Assembly (NCBI RefSeq): GCF_002979775.1
Contig: NZ_PCPR01000007.1
Coordinates: forward strand, 62,001 to 126,000
Reading direction: 5' to 3'
Source of the DNA: Arthrobacter sp. MYb23
Lineage (GTDB): Bacteria; Actinomycetota; Actinomycetes; Actinomycetales; Micrococcaceae
Length of the DNA stretch: 64,000 nucleotides
Part shown: positions 28,775 through 37,345 of the stretch, piece after piece
Layout of the letters: each line of letters starts with the position of its first letter
Position numbering within the stretch: the stretch's first letter is position 1
The notes under the pieces: model-generated
Told to the model about the DNA's origin: nothing
Database searches by the model: none
What the model saw: the letters and a program-made list of their open reading frames with translations, nothing else
Translations under genes and position numbers: made by a program

Positions 28775-29449
28775 ATGACGCACCAACCTCATCCGGAGGC
28801 CACGAGCCCTGCTACGGACTACAACCCGATCCGCATACGTGATGCTGTTCGCCGGCTGCTGGATGCGGACGAGCTGCCGCCCATTGTGCAGGCCGGGCAC
28901 CCGGTGTTGCGTCAGCTTGCAGCGCCTTACGACGGTCAGGTTGACGACGCTGAGTTGACGGCTTTCATAGAACGGATGAGAGATGTCATGCATGACGCCC
29001 CGGGAGTCGGCCTGGCCGCTCCCCAACTAGGCATCCCTTTGCAACTGGCTGTTCTGGAGGACAAATACCCGGTGGATCCGGAGTCAGCTGCGGTGCGTCA
29101 CAGGGAACAGTTGGAATTTTTCGCTGTGATCAACCCGCAGTACCGCCCGCTCGGAACAGAGACCGCCTCGTTCTTTGAAGGGTGCCTCTCCGTCAGTGGG
29201 TACCAGGCGGTAGTGACGCGCCACCGGAACGTGGAGTTGCGCTACACCAGTCCTGCGGGCGAGCCCACGGAAGCCTGGTTCTCAGGATGGCAGGCCCGCA
29301 TTGTGCAGCACGAAACGGACCACCTCCATGGCGTCCTGTACCTGGACCGGGCCGAACTGCGCTCATTGTCCAGCAATGCTGAGCACTCGGCCCGCTGGTC
29401 CGCTCCGGAGATCGACGAGGCCCGCCGGGCTCTTGGCTTCCTTCGCTGA
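28775..29449 (+). CDS. def: Peptide deformylase
   Basis: 224 residues; removes the formyl group from new proteins. All three family motifs are present: GVGLAAPQLG (77-86), EGCLSV with metal ligand Cys137, and QHETDHLHG with ligands His179 and His183 and catalytic Glu180. An N-terminal extension of about 35 residues and the insert around 95-115 are usual for the actinobacterial type. It converges on the S9 peptidase gene with 33 bases between. Confidence 0.95.
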   Translation: MTHQPHPEATSPATDYNPIRIRDAVRRLLDADELPPIVQAGHPVLRQLAAPYDGQVDDAELTAFIERMRDVMHDAPGVGLAAPQLGIPLQLAVLEDKYPVDPESAAVRHREQLEFFAVINPQYRPLGTETASFFEGCLSVSGYQAVVTRHRNVELRYTSPAGEPTEAWFSGWQARIVQHETDHLHGVLYLDRAELRSLSSNAEHSARWSAPEIDEARRALGFLR

Positions 29450-29482
29450 CGCCGAATCAGGGTAGTTCAACCGGCAGGACCG

Positions 29483-31498
29483 TTAGTCCTCCAGACGATT
29501 GACGTCCGAGGGAAGGTACCGTGCCCACCAGCGGAGGATGTGCTCAAAGCGCTGCCTGCGGTGATGTGGCGTGCCGGACCGCGACAACTCATGATCCTCC
29601 CCGGGGAAGATCAACAAGGAGGTGTCCACGCCCTGCGCCTTCAGGTGCGCGTAGTAGCGCTGACCCTGTTCAATCGGACACCGAAGATCGTTCTCGCTGT
29701 GAATCACCAAGGTGGGTGTTTCGACGCTGGAGACTACTGCCATGGGACTTTGGGCGGCCATCTGCTCCGGTGTTCCTCCGGTGTACTCGGTGCCGAAGAA
29801 CCACCCGATGTCAGCCGAACCTGCAAAGCTGACGGGGTCCAGGAAGCCACGCTCCACAATGGCGCCCTTAAACCGATGATGGTGGGCAATGGTCCACGCA
29901 GTCAGGTAGCCACCGTAGGAGCCACCCATGATTCCCAGACGGTTTTCATCCAAGGCACCAAAGGAATCCAACGCTGAGTCCAGGAACGCCAGCACGTCCT
30001 GCATGTCGAGCGTGCCCATGCGTTCCTTGATGGCGCGTCCGTGGGCTTGTCCGTAACCGGATGAACCGCGTGGGTTACACATGAGGACTGCGTATCCGGC
30101 AGCGGCATAAACCTGTGCTTCGTCGAAGAAAGCACCCGTGTACTGGGCGAAGGGGCCGCCATGGATGGAGAGAAGAACGGGGTGGGGGCCAGGCCCGTCA
30201 GGGAAAACCACCCAACCGTGCACCGGATGCCCATCAGCGGATTCGGCCTCGAAATCCAGGGGTTCCGTGACCCGGGTGTTGTTGCGCAAAGGGGCGGAGA
30301 AGTCCGTGAGGAGGCGGATCTCGCCGTGTTCAAGGGAGGCGACGTCCCCCGCCGTGGAGGCGTCGGAGAAACTCACGGCAATTTCCCCATTGGCAGCCAC
30401 CGTGGCGCCGCTAACAACCTTGGCCCCATGAACCAAGGGTGTGATCTCGCCACCAGCCGTGACATCGAGCAGTTCCACGCTTCCCAGCGCCGAGTTCAGC
30501 ACCAGAACGCTGGCAGGACCGCTGGGCTCGAGTGGTCCGGAGACGTCCAGATGCTCGACGTCGGTCAATGCCGTGGCCTCTCCACCGCCAATGGGCATGG
30601 CGTAGAGAACGGAATTTCGGGCCACGAAGTCCCTGCCGGTGTCACCCAGATCCTGGGCGACATAGAAGAGCCAGCGGCCATCCGTGGAGGCCCGCACAGA
30701 AGTGACGGTTTGCGGCTTTCTGCTGGAAGGTTCGACGGCGGTTGGCTGGCCGCCGCTGGCATCGACACGGTACAGGGAGGTGACGAGGTCGTCGTCGTGT
30801 CCTTCATGGAGTGCTGCGCAGAAGAAGAGGTGCGCGCTGTCAGCCGAAAAGCAGGGTGACTCATGGTCGGAGTCTCCAAACGTGACCTGCCGTGCAGCGG
30901 GGATTCCCGCAACAGGGCGTGTGGGTTGTTCGTGGGCGGCCCTCCCGCGAGGAGCGACTGCCGGCTCACCACCCAGTTCAGGCACCTCAAGGACAAACAA
31001 CTGCTGGCGCTGGTCAGCGGTATAACCGAGGCCGTTCATCCTGTACTGGTTGCCGGTGACCATCCGGGCGTCTTCTCCCCCGGACGTGACGCCGTCCACC
31101 GTGCTGTAGCGACCCTGTTCCGGTACGCGGGCCTGGAACGCGATGCGGTGGGAATCAGGCGCCCACACGAACCCACCCACGCCGGCGTGCTGATCGGTGA
31201 GCCGTTGCGGCTCGCCGCCCGCGGCTTCCACGACGAACAGTTGCGGCTTACCGTCCTGATCGGTCCTCAGGAAGGCAAGAACCAGGCCATCGGGAGAGAA
31301 CGCCGGGGAACTATCCCTGAATCCGCGGGTGATGCGTCGGGAATACTTGGTGGTATCCATAGGGATGCTCCACAACTGACCCACATAGCTGTCAGCATCA
31401 AAATCCGGTCTGGTGACGGAAACCACCGCCTTAGTGCCATCGGGGTGGATTGCCGGGGCGGACACGGAGTTCAGCAGGTGCAATTGCTCGGGTTTCAC
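29483..31498 (-). CDS. S9-family (prolyl oligopeptidase-type) serine peptidase
   Basis: 671 residues. The N-terminal two-thirds is a beta-propeller built from WD40/TolB-like repeats (e.g. DSSPAFSPDG, DHESPCFSADS). The C-terminal alpha/beta-hydrolase domain (about 420-671) has the triad Ser527 in GGSYGGY, Asp604 in HSENDLR and His636 in EDHELS. It resembles acylaminoacyl peptidases and dipeptidyl peptidases. No signal peptide is seen, so it is probably cytosolic. GTG 31498 is chosen over an upstream frame opening at 31528 because TAGGCT ends 7 bases before it. Confidence 0.92.
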   Translation of the reverse strand: MKPEQLHLLNSVSAPAIHPDGTKAVVSVTRPDFDADSYVGQLWSIPMDTTKYSRRITRGFRDSSPAFSPDGLVLAFLRTDQDGKPQLFVVEAAGGEPQRLTDQHAGVGGFVWAPDSHRIAFQARVPEQGRYSTVDGVTSGGEDARMVTGNQYRMNGLGYTADQRQQLFVLEVPELGGEPAVAPRGRAAHEQPTRPVAGIPAARQVTFGDSDHESPCFSADSAHLFFCAALHEGHDDDLVTSLYRVDASGGQPTAVEPSSRKPQTVTSVRASTDGRWLFYVAQDLGDTGRDFVARNSVLYAMPIGGGEATALTDVEHLDVSGPLEPSGPASVLVLNSALGSVELLDVTAGGEITPLVHGAKVVSGATVAANGEIAVSFSDASTAGDVASLEHGEIRLLTDFSAPLRNNTRVTEPLDFEAESADGHPVHGWVVFPDGPGPHPVLLSIHGGPFAQYTGAFFDEAQVYAAAGYAVLMCNPRGSSGYGQAHGRAIKERMGTLDMQDVLAFLDSALDSFGALDENRLGIMGGSYGGYLTAWTIAHHHRFKGAIVERGFLDPVSFAGSADIGWFFGTEYTGGTPEQMAAQSPMAVVSSVETPTLVIHSENDLRCPIEQGQRYYAHLKAQGVDTSLLIFPGEDHELSRSGTPHHRRQRFEHILRWWARYLPSDVNRLED

Positions 31499-31505
31499 GA
31501 TGGTG

Positions 31506-31511
31506 AGCCTA
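31506..31511 (-). promoter_or_regulatory. Leaderless-type -10 (TAGGCT) for the S9 peptidase
   Basis: TAGGCT on the minus strand followed by 7 bases and GTG 31498. It faces the rlmA-type promoter with 42 bases between hexamers. Confidence 0.45.
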
Positions 31512-31553
31512 GCCCGGCAGTTCATCACCCGTCACCAGACACTCCGTCCGCCG

Positions 31554-31559
31554 TAGGAT
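31554..31559 (+). promoter_or_regulatory. Leaderless-type -10 (TAGGAT) for the RlmA-type gene
   Basis: TAGGAT followed by 7 bases and ATG 31567. A GGAG lies within those bases and could serve as a weak ribosome binding site if transcription starts earlier. Confidence 0.4.
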
Positions 31560-31566
31560 TGGAGCC

Positions 31567-32409
31567 ATGTTGTCCGATGCCGTTGCTGCCCTCCGTTGTC
31601 CTGTTTGCCAAGGGGCGCTTCGGCTCAGGGAAAGCCGGCAGCAGACACTTGTCTGTGAGGCCGGGCACCTGTTCGACGCCGCCAGACAGGGCTACTTCAA
31701 CCTGTTGACGGGCAAAGGTACGGTCTTCGAAGCAGACTCGGCAGACATGGTGGCCGCCCGTTACAGGTTCCTGGACGCCGGGCATTACTCCGCCCTCGCC
31801 CGCGCCGTTGCAGACGCAGCTGCAGGATCACTTCAGCGCCCCAACGCCCTGGTTCTCGACGCCGGAACCGGCACAGGCCACTACCTGCAGGCGGTCCTTG
31901 AGAGATCCGGGGCAACGGGAATCGGCGTGGACATCTCCAAATTCGCGCTAAGGCGCGCCGCCCGGCTCAACCCGCAGGCCGCCAACCTCGTATGGGACAT
32001 ATGGCGCCCGCTGCCGATGGCCGATAACACCGCAGATGTGGTCACAGTAGTCTTCGCCCCGCGAAACCCCGCCGAGTTCGCCCGGGTACTTCGACCCGGC
32101 GGATCGTTGATCGTTGTGACACCCGGTCCGGGCCATCTTGCCGAGATCGCGGCCCGGACAGGCATGCTCGGCATTGAAGAGGGCAAAGAAGACCGGCTGG
32201 TGGACTCGATGCGGGAATACTTCGACTCCGGCACAAGCCAGAGCCTTGACCTTCCCCTGACGTTGACGGGCTCGGAGGTTGCCGACCTCGCCTACATGGG
32301 CCCGGCCGGACACCACCTGCAGCGTAAAGAGTTGGAGGAGTTGGCCACGCTGGAAGGTTCAGTGGCTGCCACCGCGAAGTTCCGGATCAGCGAATTCGCT
32401 GTGTCCTGA
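31567..32409 (+). CDS. RlmA-type 23S rRNA guanine-N1 methyltransferase
   Basis: 280 residues. An N-terminal zinc module (CPVC at about 11-14, then CEAGHLFD at about 32-39) precedes a class I SAM methyltransferase domain with motif VLDAGTGTGHY (about 98-108) and VFAPRNPAEFARVLRPGG. This is the RlmA(I)/RlmA(II) layout, which methylates G745 or G748 of 23S rRNA and can affect macrolide response. Which of the two bases is used cannot be told. It is divergent from the S9 peptidase. Confidence 0.88.
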   Translation: MLSDAVAALRCPVCQGALRLRESRQQTLVCEAGHLFDAARQGYFNLLTGKGTVFEADSADMVAARYRFLDAGHYSALARAVADAAAGSLQRPNALVLDAGTGTGHYLQAVLERSGATGIGVDISKFALRRAARLNPQAANLVWDIWRPLPMADNTADVVTVVFAPRNPAEFARVLRPGGSLIVVTPGPGHLAEIAARTGMLGIEEGKEDRLVDSMREYFDSGTSQSLDLPLTLTGSEVADLAYMGPAGHHLQRKELEELATLEGSVAATAKFRISEFAVS

Positions 32410-32429
32410 CGTGGGACGGAACGTCGGGC

Positions 32430-32470
32430 TAGGATGGAAGAACAGTGACTGTGATCCCGCTCGCGGGATC
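32430..32470 (+). promoter_or_regulatory. nfeD promoter and leader hairpin
   Basis: TAGGAT (32430-32435) is a likely -10. A perfect palindrome GATCCCGC-TC-GCGGGATC (32453-32470) follows in the leader, 20 bases before the ATG at 32490. The hairpin could affect access to the AAGGGGGA ribosome binding site. Confidence 0.4.
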
Positions 32471-32489
32471 CGGGACCAAGGGGGAAAAG

Positions 32490-32951
32490 ATGTTCGAATG
32501 GCTCGGCGAAAATTGGTGGGCACTCTGGCTCACGGTCTTCCTCGCGTTCGCAGTGGTGGAGATGCTTACTCTCGACCTCTTCTTCATCATGCTGGGCGGT
32601 GGAGCCCTGGCCGGACTGATCGCTGACTTTGCCGGGGCCGATTTCTGGCTCCAAATCGTCATTTTCTCCGTGGTCTCCCTCCTGATGATCGTCTTTGTCC
32701 GCCCTGTCGCCATGAAGCACCTGCATAAGGGGCCAGCGGAACAGCGCAGCAATATAGACCGGCTTATCGGTCAGTCCGCCCTCGTCATTGAAGCCGTGAG
32801 CGGTACCAGTGGGCTGGTCAAGATCGGCGGCGACGTGTGGAGCGCCCGCAGCACGGCCGGTGTTCTCGACGCCGGCGCAACAGTCCAGGTCACCAGAATC
32901 GATGGGGCGACGGCGGTTGTAGCCTCGCCTGCCGAGAACAGCCCGCGCTAA
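32490..32951 (+). CDS. NfeD-family membrane protein
   Basis: 153 residues. Two or three hydrophobic helices (about 9-27, 29-45 and 50-70) are followed by a C-terminal OB-fold-like domain (IGQSALVIEAVSGTSGLVKIGGDVWSAR region). This is the short NfeD type usually paired with an SPFH/stomatin protein, as here, in membrane microdomains. ATG 32490 follows AAGGGGGA and is preferred to GTG 32445, which would add a hydrophilic stretch. Confidence 0.9.
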   Translation: MFEWLGENWWALWLTVFLAFAVVEMLTLDLFFIMLGGGALAGLIADFAGADFWLQIVIFSVVSLLMIVFVRPVAMKHLHKGPAEQRSNIDRLIGQSALVIEAVSGTSGLVKIGGDVWSARSTAGVLDAGATVQVTRIDGATAVVASPAENSPR

Positions 32952-32998
32952 GGCGCGCCTTGAATTTCAGCGGTTGCCGGTGCGGGCAGCCTGCCCGC
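32950..32998 (+). other. Two hairpins between the nfeD and SPFH genes
   Basis: AAGGCGCGCCTT (32950-32961) is a 12-base perfect palindrome overlapping the nfeD stop. GCGGGCA/TGCCCGC (32982-32998) is a 7-base stem with a 3-base loop. Both lie in the 91-base operon gap and may adjust expression of the downstream gene. Confidence 0.35.
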
Positions 32999-33042
32999 GT
33001 TCAGCCGCATCAAACCACGCAATTGGGGAATGAAGGAGATGT

Positions 33043-34020
33043 ATGGACGGCTTAGGAGGAACAGCAGCAGCAATTGTGCTGATTGTTCTCGTCATTTTTG
33101 TCATCATCGTGTTGGTCCGTTCGGTGAGGATCATCCCGCAGGCACGTGCCGGCGTCGTTGAACGCCTGGGCAAGTACCAGCGGACACTCAACCCGGGACT
33201 AACCATCCTGATCCCGTTCGTCGACAGGCTCCTGCCGTTGCTCGACCTGCGCGAACAAGTGGTGTCGTTCCCGCCTCAGCCGGTCATTACCGAGGACAAC
33301 CTGGTGGTCTCGATTGACACCGTTGTCTACTTCCAAGTTACTGATCCCCGGGCCGCAACCTACGAGATCGCCAACTACATTCAGGCCGTGGAGCAGTTGA
33401 CCACCACCACGCTTCGCAACGTGGTGGGTGGGCTCAATCTTGAAGAAGCCCTGACATCCCGTGACCAGATCAACGGCCAGCTGCGCGGCGTTCTTGACGA
33501 AGCGACGGGTCGTTGGGGAATCCGCGTGTCCCGAGTGGAGTTGAAGGCGATTGATCCGCCCCACTCCATTCAGGACTCCATGGAGAAGCAGATGCGCGCA
33601 GAGCGGGATCGCCGTGCGGCCATCCTGACCGCTGAGGGTACCAAGCAGTCGCAGATCCTCACCGCTGAAGGCCAGCGTCAAGCCGCCATCCTGGCAGCTG
33701 AGGGTGACGCCAAGGCGGCCATTTTGAGGGCAGACGGTGAAGCCCAAGCCATTCAGAAGGTCTTCGATGCCATCCACAAGGGCAACCCGGACCAAAAGCT
33801 CCTGGCGTACCAGTACTTGCAAACCCTCCCCAAGATCGCAGAGGGAAGCTCAAACAAGCTCTGGATCATTCCCAGCGAAGTCGGCGAGGCACTTAAAGGC
33901 ATCGGCGGCGCGCTCGGAGGTAACAACGGGGACTCCCCCGCTGGCCTCTTCGGCGGCCCGGAAGAGACCAAGTCGTCCGAGCCGGCGGGAACACCCCACC
34001 AGCCACGGCCCGCTGAATAA
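33043..34020 (+). CDS. SPFH/band 7 domain protein (stomatin-like)
   Basis: 325 residues. An N-terminal membrane helix (about 7-27) precedes the SPFH domain (about 28-200; VPVIP-type start RIIPQARAGVVERLGKY). A coiled stretch rich in AAILTAEG-type repeats follows (about 195-235), and the tail is proline/glycine-rich. These proteins oligomerise on the inner membrane leaflet and organise lipid microdomains. The partner NfeD is encoded just upstream. ATG 33043 has GAAGGAG upstream. A U-tract terminator follows. Confidence 0.93.
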   Translation: MDGLGGTAAAIVLIVLVIFVIIVLVRSVRIIPQARAGVVERLGKYQRTLNPGLTILIPFVDRLLPLLDLREQVVSFPPQPVITEDNLVVSIDTVVYFQVTDPRAATYEIANYIQAVEQLTTTTLRNVVGGLNLEEALTSRDQINGQLRGVLDEATGRWGIRVSRVELKAIDPPHSIQDSMEKQMRAERDRRAAILTAEGTKQSQILTAEGQRQAAILAAEGDAKAAILRADGEAQAIQKVFDAIHKGNPDQKLLAYQYLQTLPKIAEGSSNKLWIIPSEVGEALKGIGGALGGNNGDSPAGLFGGPEETKSSEPAGTPHQPRPAE

Positions 34021-34038
34021 AGCAGTGCACAGAGCCTC

Positions 34039-34080
34039 CGAGCGGTCAGCCATCCAGGCTGGCCGCTCGTTGTTTGTTCC
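34039..34080 (+). terminator. Intrinsic terminator after the SPFH gene
   Basis: CGAGCGGTCAGCC (34039-34051) pairs with 34057-34069 (one G-U pair), loop ATCCA, followed by TTGTTTGTTCC. It is the only terminator here with a clear T-rich tail on one strand. Confidence 0.88.
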
Positions 34081-34085
34081 TTCTT

Positions 34086-34115
34086 TTGAGTAGTAGGCGG
34101 GTATCCGCGTATAAT
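34086..34115 (+). promoter_or_regulatory. rbpA promoter
   Basis: TTGAGT (34086-34091), an 18-base spacer and a consensus TATAAT (34110-34115). Transcription should start near 34121, leaving a leader of about 155 bases before rbpA. Confidence 0.6.
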
Positions 34116-34120
34116 GGGAT

Positions 34121-34276
34121 ATTTGTCCGGCTGGTTCAGCGAGGATGGAACATTAAAGCTTGGCCAGGCGTTGCAATTAGTGATGCAAGGTGTGCAGAAG
34201 TAGTCCGTAAGGATCGTGAAAACGGCTTACGGCTAGCGCGGGGTTCCTGCTCCGCGAACAGACAGAGGGAGTAATC
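34121..34276 (+). other. Structured 5' leader of rbpA
   Basis: The leader can form three consecutive hairpins: TTGCA/TGCAA (34171-34188), CCGTAAG/CTTACGG (34205-34232, 14-base loop) and CGCGGGG/CTCCGCG (34237-34256, one G-U pair). The GAGGGAG ribosome binding site follows. No known riboswitch class is recognised. Confidence 0.4.
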
Positions 34277-34624
34277 ATGAGCGATCGCAGCCTGCGGGGT
34301 ATGCGTCTTGGCGCCCAAAGCATGGAAACAGAATCCGGCGTTGAACCGGCACCGCGCCAGCGGGTCGAGTACCGTTGCGAGGATGGCGAGCAGGTCTTCG
34401 TGACCTTCTCCTCAGAAGCCGAAATTCCCCCCGTTTGGGTATCCAAGACTGGCAAGGAAGCGCTGCTGGTTGACGGCGAGCGTCCCGTGGATGCCAACGA
34501 GAAGGCCGTCCGCACGCACTGGGACATGCTCTTGGAACGCCGCAGCCTTCCCGAGCTGGAACAGATCCTTGAGGATCGTCTGAACATCCTGCGTGAGCGC
34601 CGCGGGGAGCGCCGCTCCGCGTAG
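34277..34624 (+). CDS. rbpA: RNA polymerase-binding protein RbpA
   Basis: 115 residues. RbpA binds the housekeeping sigma factor and core polymerase and stabilises the open promoter complex; it is confined to actinobacteria. The N-terminal tail (SDRSLRGMRLGAQSME), a core beta-barrel (VEYRCEDGEQVFVTFSSEAEIPP region; two zinc cysteines of the Streptomyces type are not seen) and the C-terminal sigma-interaction helix (TPWD-like THWDMLLERRSLPELE) are in order. ATG 34277 has GAGGGAG upstream. It has its own strong promoter with a long leader. Confidence 0.96.
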   Translation: MSDRSLRGMRLGAQSMETESGVEPAPRQRVEYRCEDGEQVFVTFSSEAEIPPVWVSKTGKEALLVDGERPVDANEKAVRTHWDMLLERRSLPELEQILEDRLNILRERRGERRSA

Positions 34625-34661
34625 TCGGCCGTCGACGTACAGACTGGCATCGTCTTAGCGA

Positions 34662-34706
34662 AAAGGCCGGGTCTGGTTTCCCTCTTGGGAACCGGACCCG
34701 GCCTTT
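34662..34706. terminator. Bidirectional terminator between rbpA and the mannosyltransferase
   Basis: AAAGGCCGGGTC... (34662-34680) pairs with ...GACCCGGCCTTT (34688-34706) with a small internal mismatch. It separates convergent genes. Confidence 0.88.
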
Positions 34707-34746
34707 CTGTGTGCTGAACGCGGGAAGTTGCGCTGAAGGCGTCGAG

Positions 34747-35490
34747 TTATTTGGCTGCTGCCGGTGACTTGCGGGTGAGCTTGGCCCACCGCGCCGCGAG
34801 TCCCCACTTGGTGACGTTGATCATGGCCTCAACCACAATGTTGCCGCTCATCTTGGATGCCCCGAGCTCGCGCTCGACGAACGTGATGGGGCGCTCTTCG
34901 ATGCGGAGCCCAAGCTTGGCCACGCGCCACGCCAGGTCAACCTGGAAGCCGTAGCCAACCGATTCCACCTCGTCCAGGTTCAAAGCCTCCAGCGTGCTGC
35001 GGCGGAAGGCGCGGTAGCCCCCGGTGACGTCCTTGATCTTGACGCCCAGCATGATGCGGGCGTAGGTGCTGCCGATGCGGGAAATCGCCTGGCGGTACAG
35101 CGGCCAGTTGACCACGCTGCCACCTGGAACCCAGCGGGAGCCCATGGCGAGATCTGCCCCGGCCTCTACTGCATCAAGGAGGAGCGGCAACTGTTCCGGC
35201 TTGTGAGAACCGTCGGCGTCCATTTCCACCAGGACGTCATAGCCTGCCGCCAGCCCCCACTTGAAACCTGCGATGTAGGCAGCTCCGAGGCCTTCCTTGC
35301 CTTTGCGGTGAAGGACATGTACTTGGCTGTCCTCTGCGGCGAAGTCGTCGGCCAGCTTTCCCGTGCCGTCTGGACTGTTGTCGTCCACCACCAGGACATC
35401 GGAGTGCGGCACTGCTGCGCGCAGCCGTCCCAAGGTAACGGGGAGCGATTCCAGCTCGTTGTAAGTGGGAATGATCGTCAGGACACGCAA
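34747..35490 (-). CDS. Polyprenol monophosphomannose synthase (GT2)
   Basis: 247 residues of the Dpm1-like GT2 family, which transfers mannose from GDP-mannose to polyprenyl phosphate for lipoglycans and protein mannosylation. Motifs: IIPTYNELE at the N-terminus, [11 protein letters not shown] near residue 34, and the metal-binding DADGSHKPE near 92. No C-terminal membrane segment is fused, so it is the catalytic domain only. The start is a TTG (35490) preceded by AAGGAAAGG; no ATG lies near the family N-terminus. A TATAAT on the minus strand at 35565-35570 may be its promoter. Confidence 0.92.
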   Translation of the reverse strand: MRVLTIIPTYNELESLPVTLGRLRAAVPHSDVLVVDDNSPDGTGKLADDFAAEDSQVHVLHRKGKEGLGAAYIAGFKWGLAAGYDVLVEMDADGSHKPEQLPLLLDAVEAGADLAMGSRWVPGGSVVNWPLYRQAISRIGSTYARIMLGVKIKDVTGGYRAFRRSTLEALNLDEVESVGYGFQVDLAWRVAKLGLRIEERPITFVERELGASKMSGNIVVEAMINVTKWGLAARWAKLTRKSPAAAK

Positions 35491-35564
35491 GAAGAGGCCT
35501 TTCCTTGATGGAGCGGTCAGTGTGCCGGAGCAGCCTGGCGGCTGGCATTCTGGCGCAACTCTCC

Positions 35565-35570
35565 ATTATA
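35565..35570 (-). promoter_or_regulatory. Candidate -10 (TATAAT) for the mannosyltransferase gene
   Basis: A consensus TATAAT on the minus strand, giving a leader of about 70 bases. The -35 region is not recognisable. Confidence 0.4.
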
Positions 35571-35601
35571 GGACGACGGCAGGGAAGCATTTGGCGGCTG
35601 T

Positions 35602-35631
35602 GGCGGCAGTCACAAGGCATGACTCGCCGCC
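35602..35631 (-). terminator. Possible terminator after the amidohydrolase gene
   Basis: GGCGGCAGTCA and TGACTCGCCGCC form an 11-base stem with one bulged base and a 7-base loop, just past the amidohydrolase stop. It has no T-tract. Confidence 0.45.
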
Positions 35632-35638
35632 GTTTACA

Positions 35639-37297
35639 TTAGACCCTCAGTGATTCGTGAGCGAACAGCTCGTGTCCCTCGCGTACCGTCTGCAGGCAAC
35701 GGGGGTCGCTGCCAGTGTCAAGGGCCGGCAAAAGTGGCGTCCTCGCACGGGGATCCGTGCTCCAGGACTGCACCCGGCTATCAGCTACCTGCACCATTAG
35801 TTCGTCCACCTCCCACACAGCGAAACTTGCTGGAGCCCCCGGGACCAATTGCCCCATCAGGGGATTGCGGTGCCTGGTGGCCCGCCACCCCGCACGCGTG
35901 TGCCCCAGGAACGCCGCACGAGCTGATATCCGTTGTTCCGGGTTGCTGTGCTCCAAGCAGGCCCGCACACTCGACCACGGGCGGAGAGGCGTTACCGGGC
36001 TGTCGCTTCCGAAGGCTATCGGCACGCCGCTCGCGTAGAAGGAGGCGAAGGGGTTCATTGCCTGGCTGCGGCCACCCAAACGCTGTTCGTAAAGACCACC
36101 TGCCGCACCCCACGCGGCGTCGAAGCCAGGCTGAACACTGACCGAGACGGAGTACTTGGCCAGGCGATCGATGGCGGACTGGTCAGCCATTTCCACGTGC
36201 TCAAGGCGATGGCCGGCTGCCTGGATACGTTGCTCCCCCACCTCGGTGGCTGCTGCGTCAAAGGCGTCCAGCACGGCGGCCAAGCCTGCGTCGCCTATGA
36301 CGTGGAAGCCAGCCTGGGCTCCCAGCAGGGACGTGGCAACAAGATGTTTGGCGGCGTCGTCAACCGACAGGTACAAACTGCCGCGTTGGCCCTGTGCATC
36401 GGAGTAGTCGTCCATGAGGGCGGCCGTTCGGGACCCGATCGAGCCGTCTATGTTGAGGTCACCAGCAAGGCCCAGGACTTTGGTGCCCAGGCCGTCCAGA
36501 ATGGCTTGTGCGTGCTCCTGGGAGGTGGCGAGCTCGCCCCAGTACGGTAGAACTTCTGGCGTGTACGGGTGCTCGTTCCAGGCCGTGGCCATCCTCAGGT
36601 CCTCAGGACCGCAAATGTGTGGTGCGGACATCTCGGCGATGGCAACGTAGCCGTGGGACGCGGCCTCCTGCAGGGCCGACGCCTGGTAGCTTCGCCGTTC
36701 GGGTTCGTTGAAATTCCGGGCAGTCAACCGGGCGGCCGTATGTGCTGCCCGGACCACGCGGGCTTCCCCGGAAAATCCGTCGAGGTTGTTCAACCCTGCT
36801 TCCGCGGCAAGCGAGGGTGAGACGAGGGCCGAATGGACGTCGATGCGTGAAACGTAGACGTGCCGTCCGGCACCTGCCCTTTCGATCTCTTCCAAGGTAG
36901 GGAGCGTGGGATCATTCCACATCGTTTCATCCCAACCGTGGCCCAAAACTGTGCCAGTGCCACCGGCGGAGGCAACGGCGTCGAGCAACTCCTTGGCCGA
37001 ACGTACCCCGGCGAGCTGCAGCCCGGACAGGGCAAGGCCCGTCTCAGTCAGGTGCGCATGAGAGTCGACGAAGCCCGGGGCCAGGAGGGCTCCCTTGAGG
37101 TCGATGATTTCCATGGAGGAGTCGGCTATGGAGGAGGCTGCCTGCTCGGAGCCAACCCAGGCTACGGTATCGCCGTCCACCACCATGGCCGTGGCAAAAG
37201 GATCTGCCGCGGTATAGATCGAACCATTGCGGTACATCGTGACCTTGCGGTCTGGGGTGGTGCGGTCCGGGCCGGCTTGCGCGCCTGGCTGGTTCAT
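35639..37297 (-). CDS. Amidohydrolase (YtcJ-like, AmiH3 family)
   Basis: 552 residues. The metal-site motif DSHAHLTETG (about residue 78) and the following barrel with a late FGSDSPVTPLRP (about 450) fit the YtcJ/amidohydrolase-3 family. The N-terminal beta-sandwich opens TMYRNGSIYTA and the C-terminal strands close it. The natural substrate is not known. ATG 37297 has AGGAG eight bases upstream; a GTG a few codons in is an alternative. It follows the HelY-type helicase by 48 bases. Confidence 0.87.
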   Translation of the reverse strand: MNQPGAQAGPDRTTPDRKVTMYRNGSIYTAADPFATAMVVDGDTVAWVGSEQAASSIADSSMEIIDLKGALLAPGFVDSHAHLTETGLALSGLQLAGVRSAKELLDAVASAGGTGTVLGHGWDETMWNDPTLPTLEEIERAGAGRHVYVSRIDVHSALVSPSLAAEAGLNNLDGFSGEARVVRAAHTAARLTARNFNEPERRSYQASALQEAASHGYVAIAEMSAPHICGPEDLRMATAWNEHPYTPEVLPYWGELATSQEHAQAILDGLGTKVLGLAGDLNIDGSIGSRTAALMDDYSDAQGQRGSLYLSVDDAAKHLVATSLLGAQAGFHVIGDAGLAAVLDAFDAAATEVGEQRIQAAGHRLEHVEMADQSAIDRLAKYSVSVSVQPGFDAAWGAAGGLYEQRLGGRSQAMNPFASFYASGVPIAFGSDSPVTPLRPWSSVRACLEHSNPEQRISARAAFLGHTRAGWRATRHRNPLMGQLVPGAPASFAVWEVDELMVQVADSRVQSWSTDPRARTPLLPALDTGSDPRCLQTVREGHELFAHESLRV

Positions 37298-37345
37298 GCG
37301 TTGTGCTCCTGAGCGTTGAAAACTATGTATCTGTGAAGGGACGGC

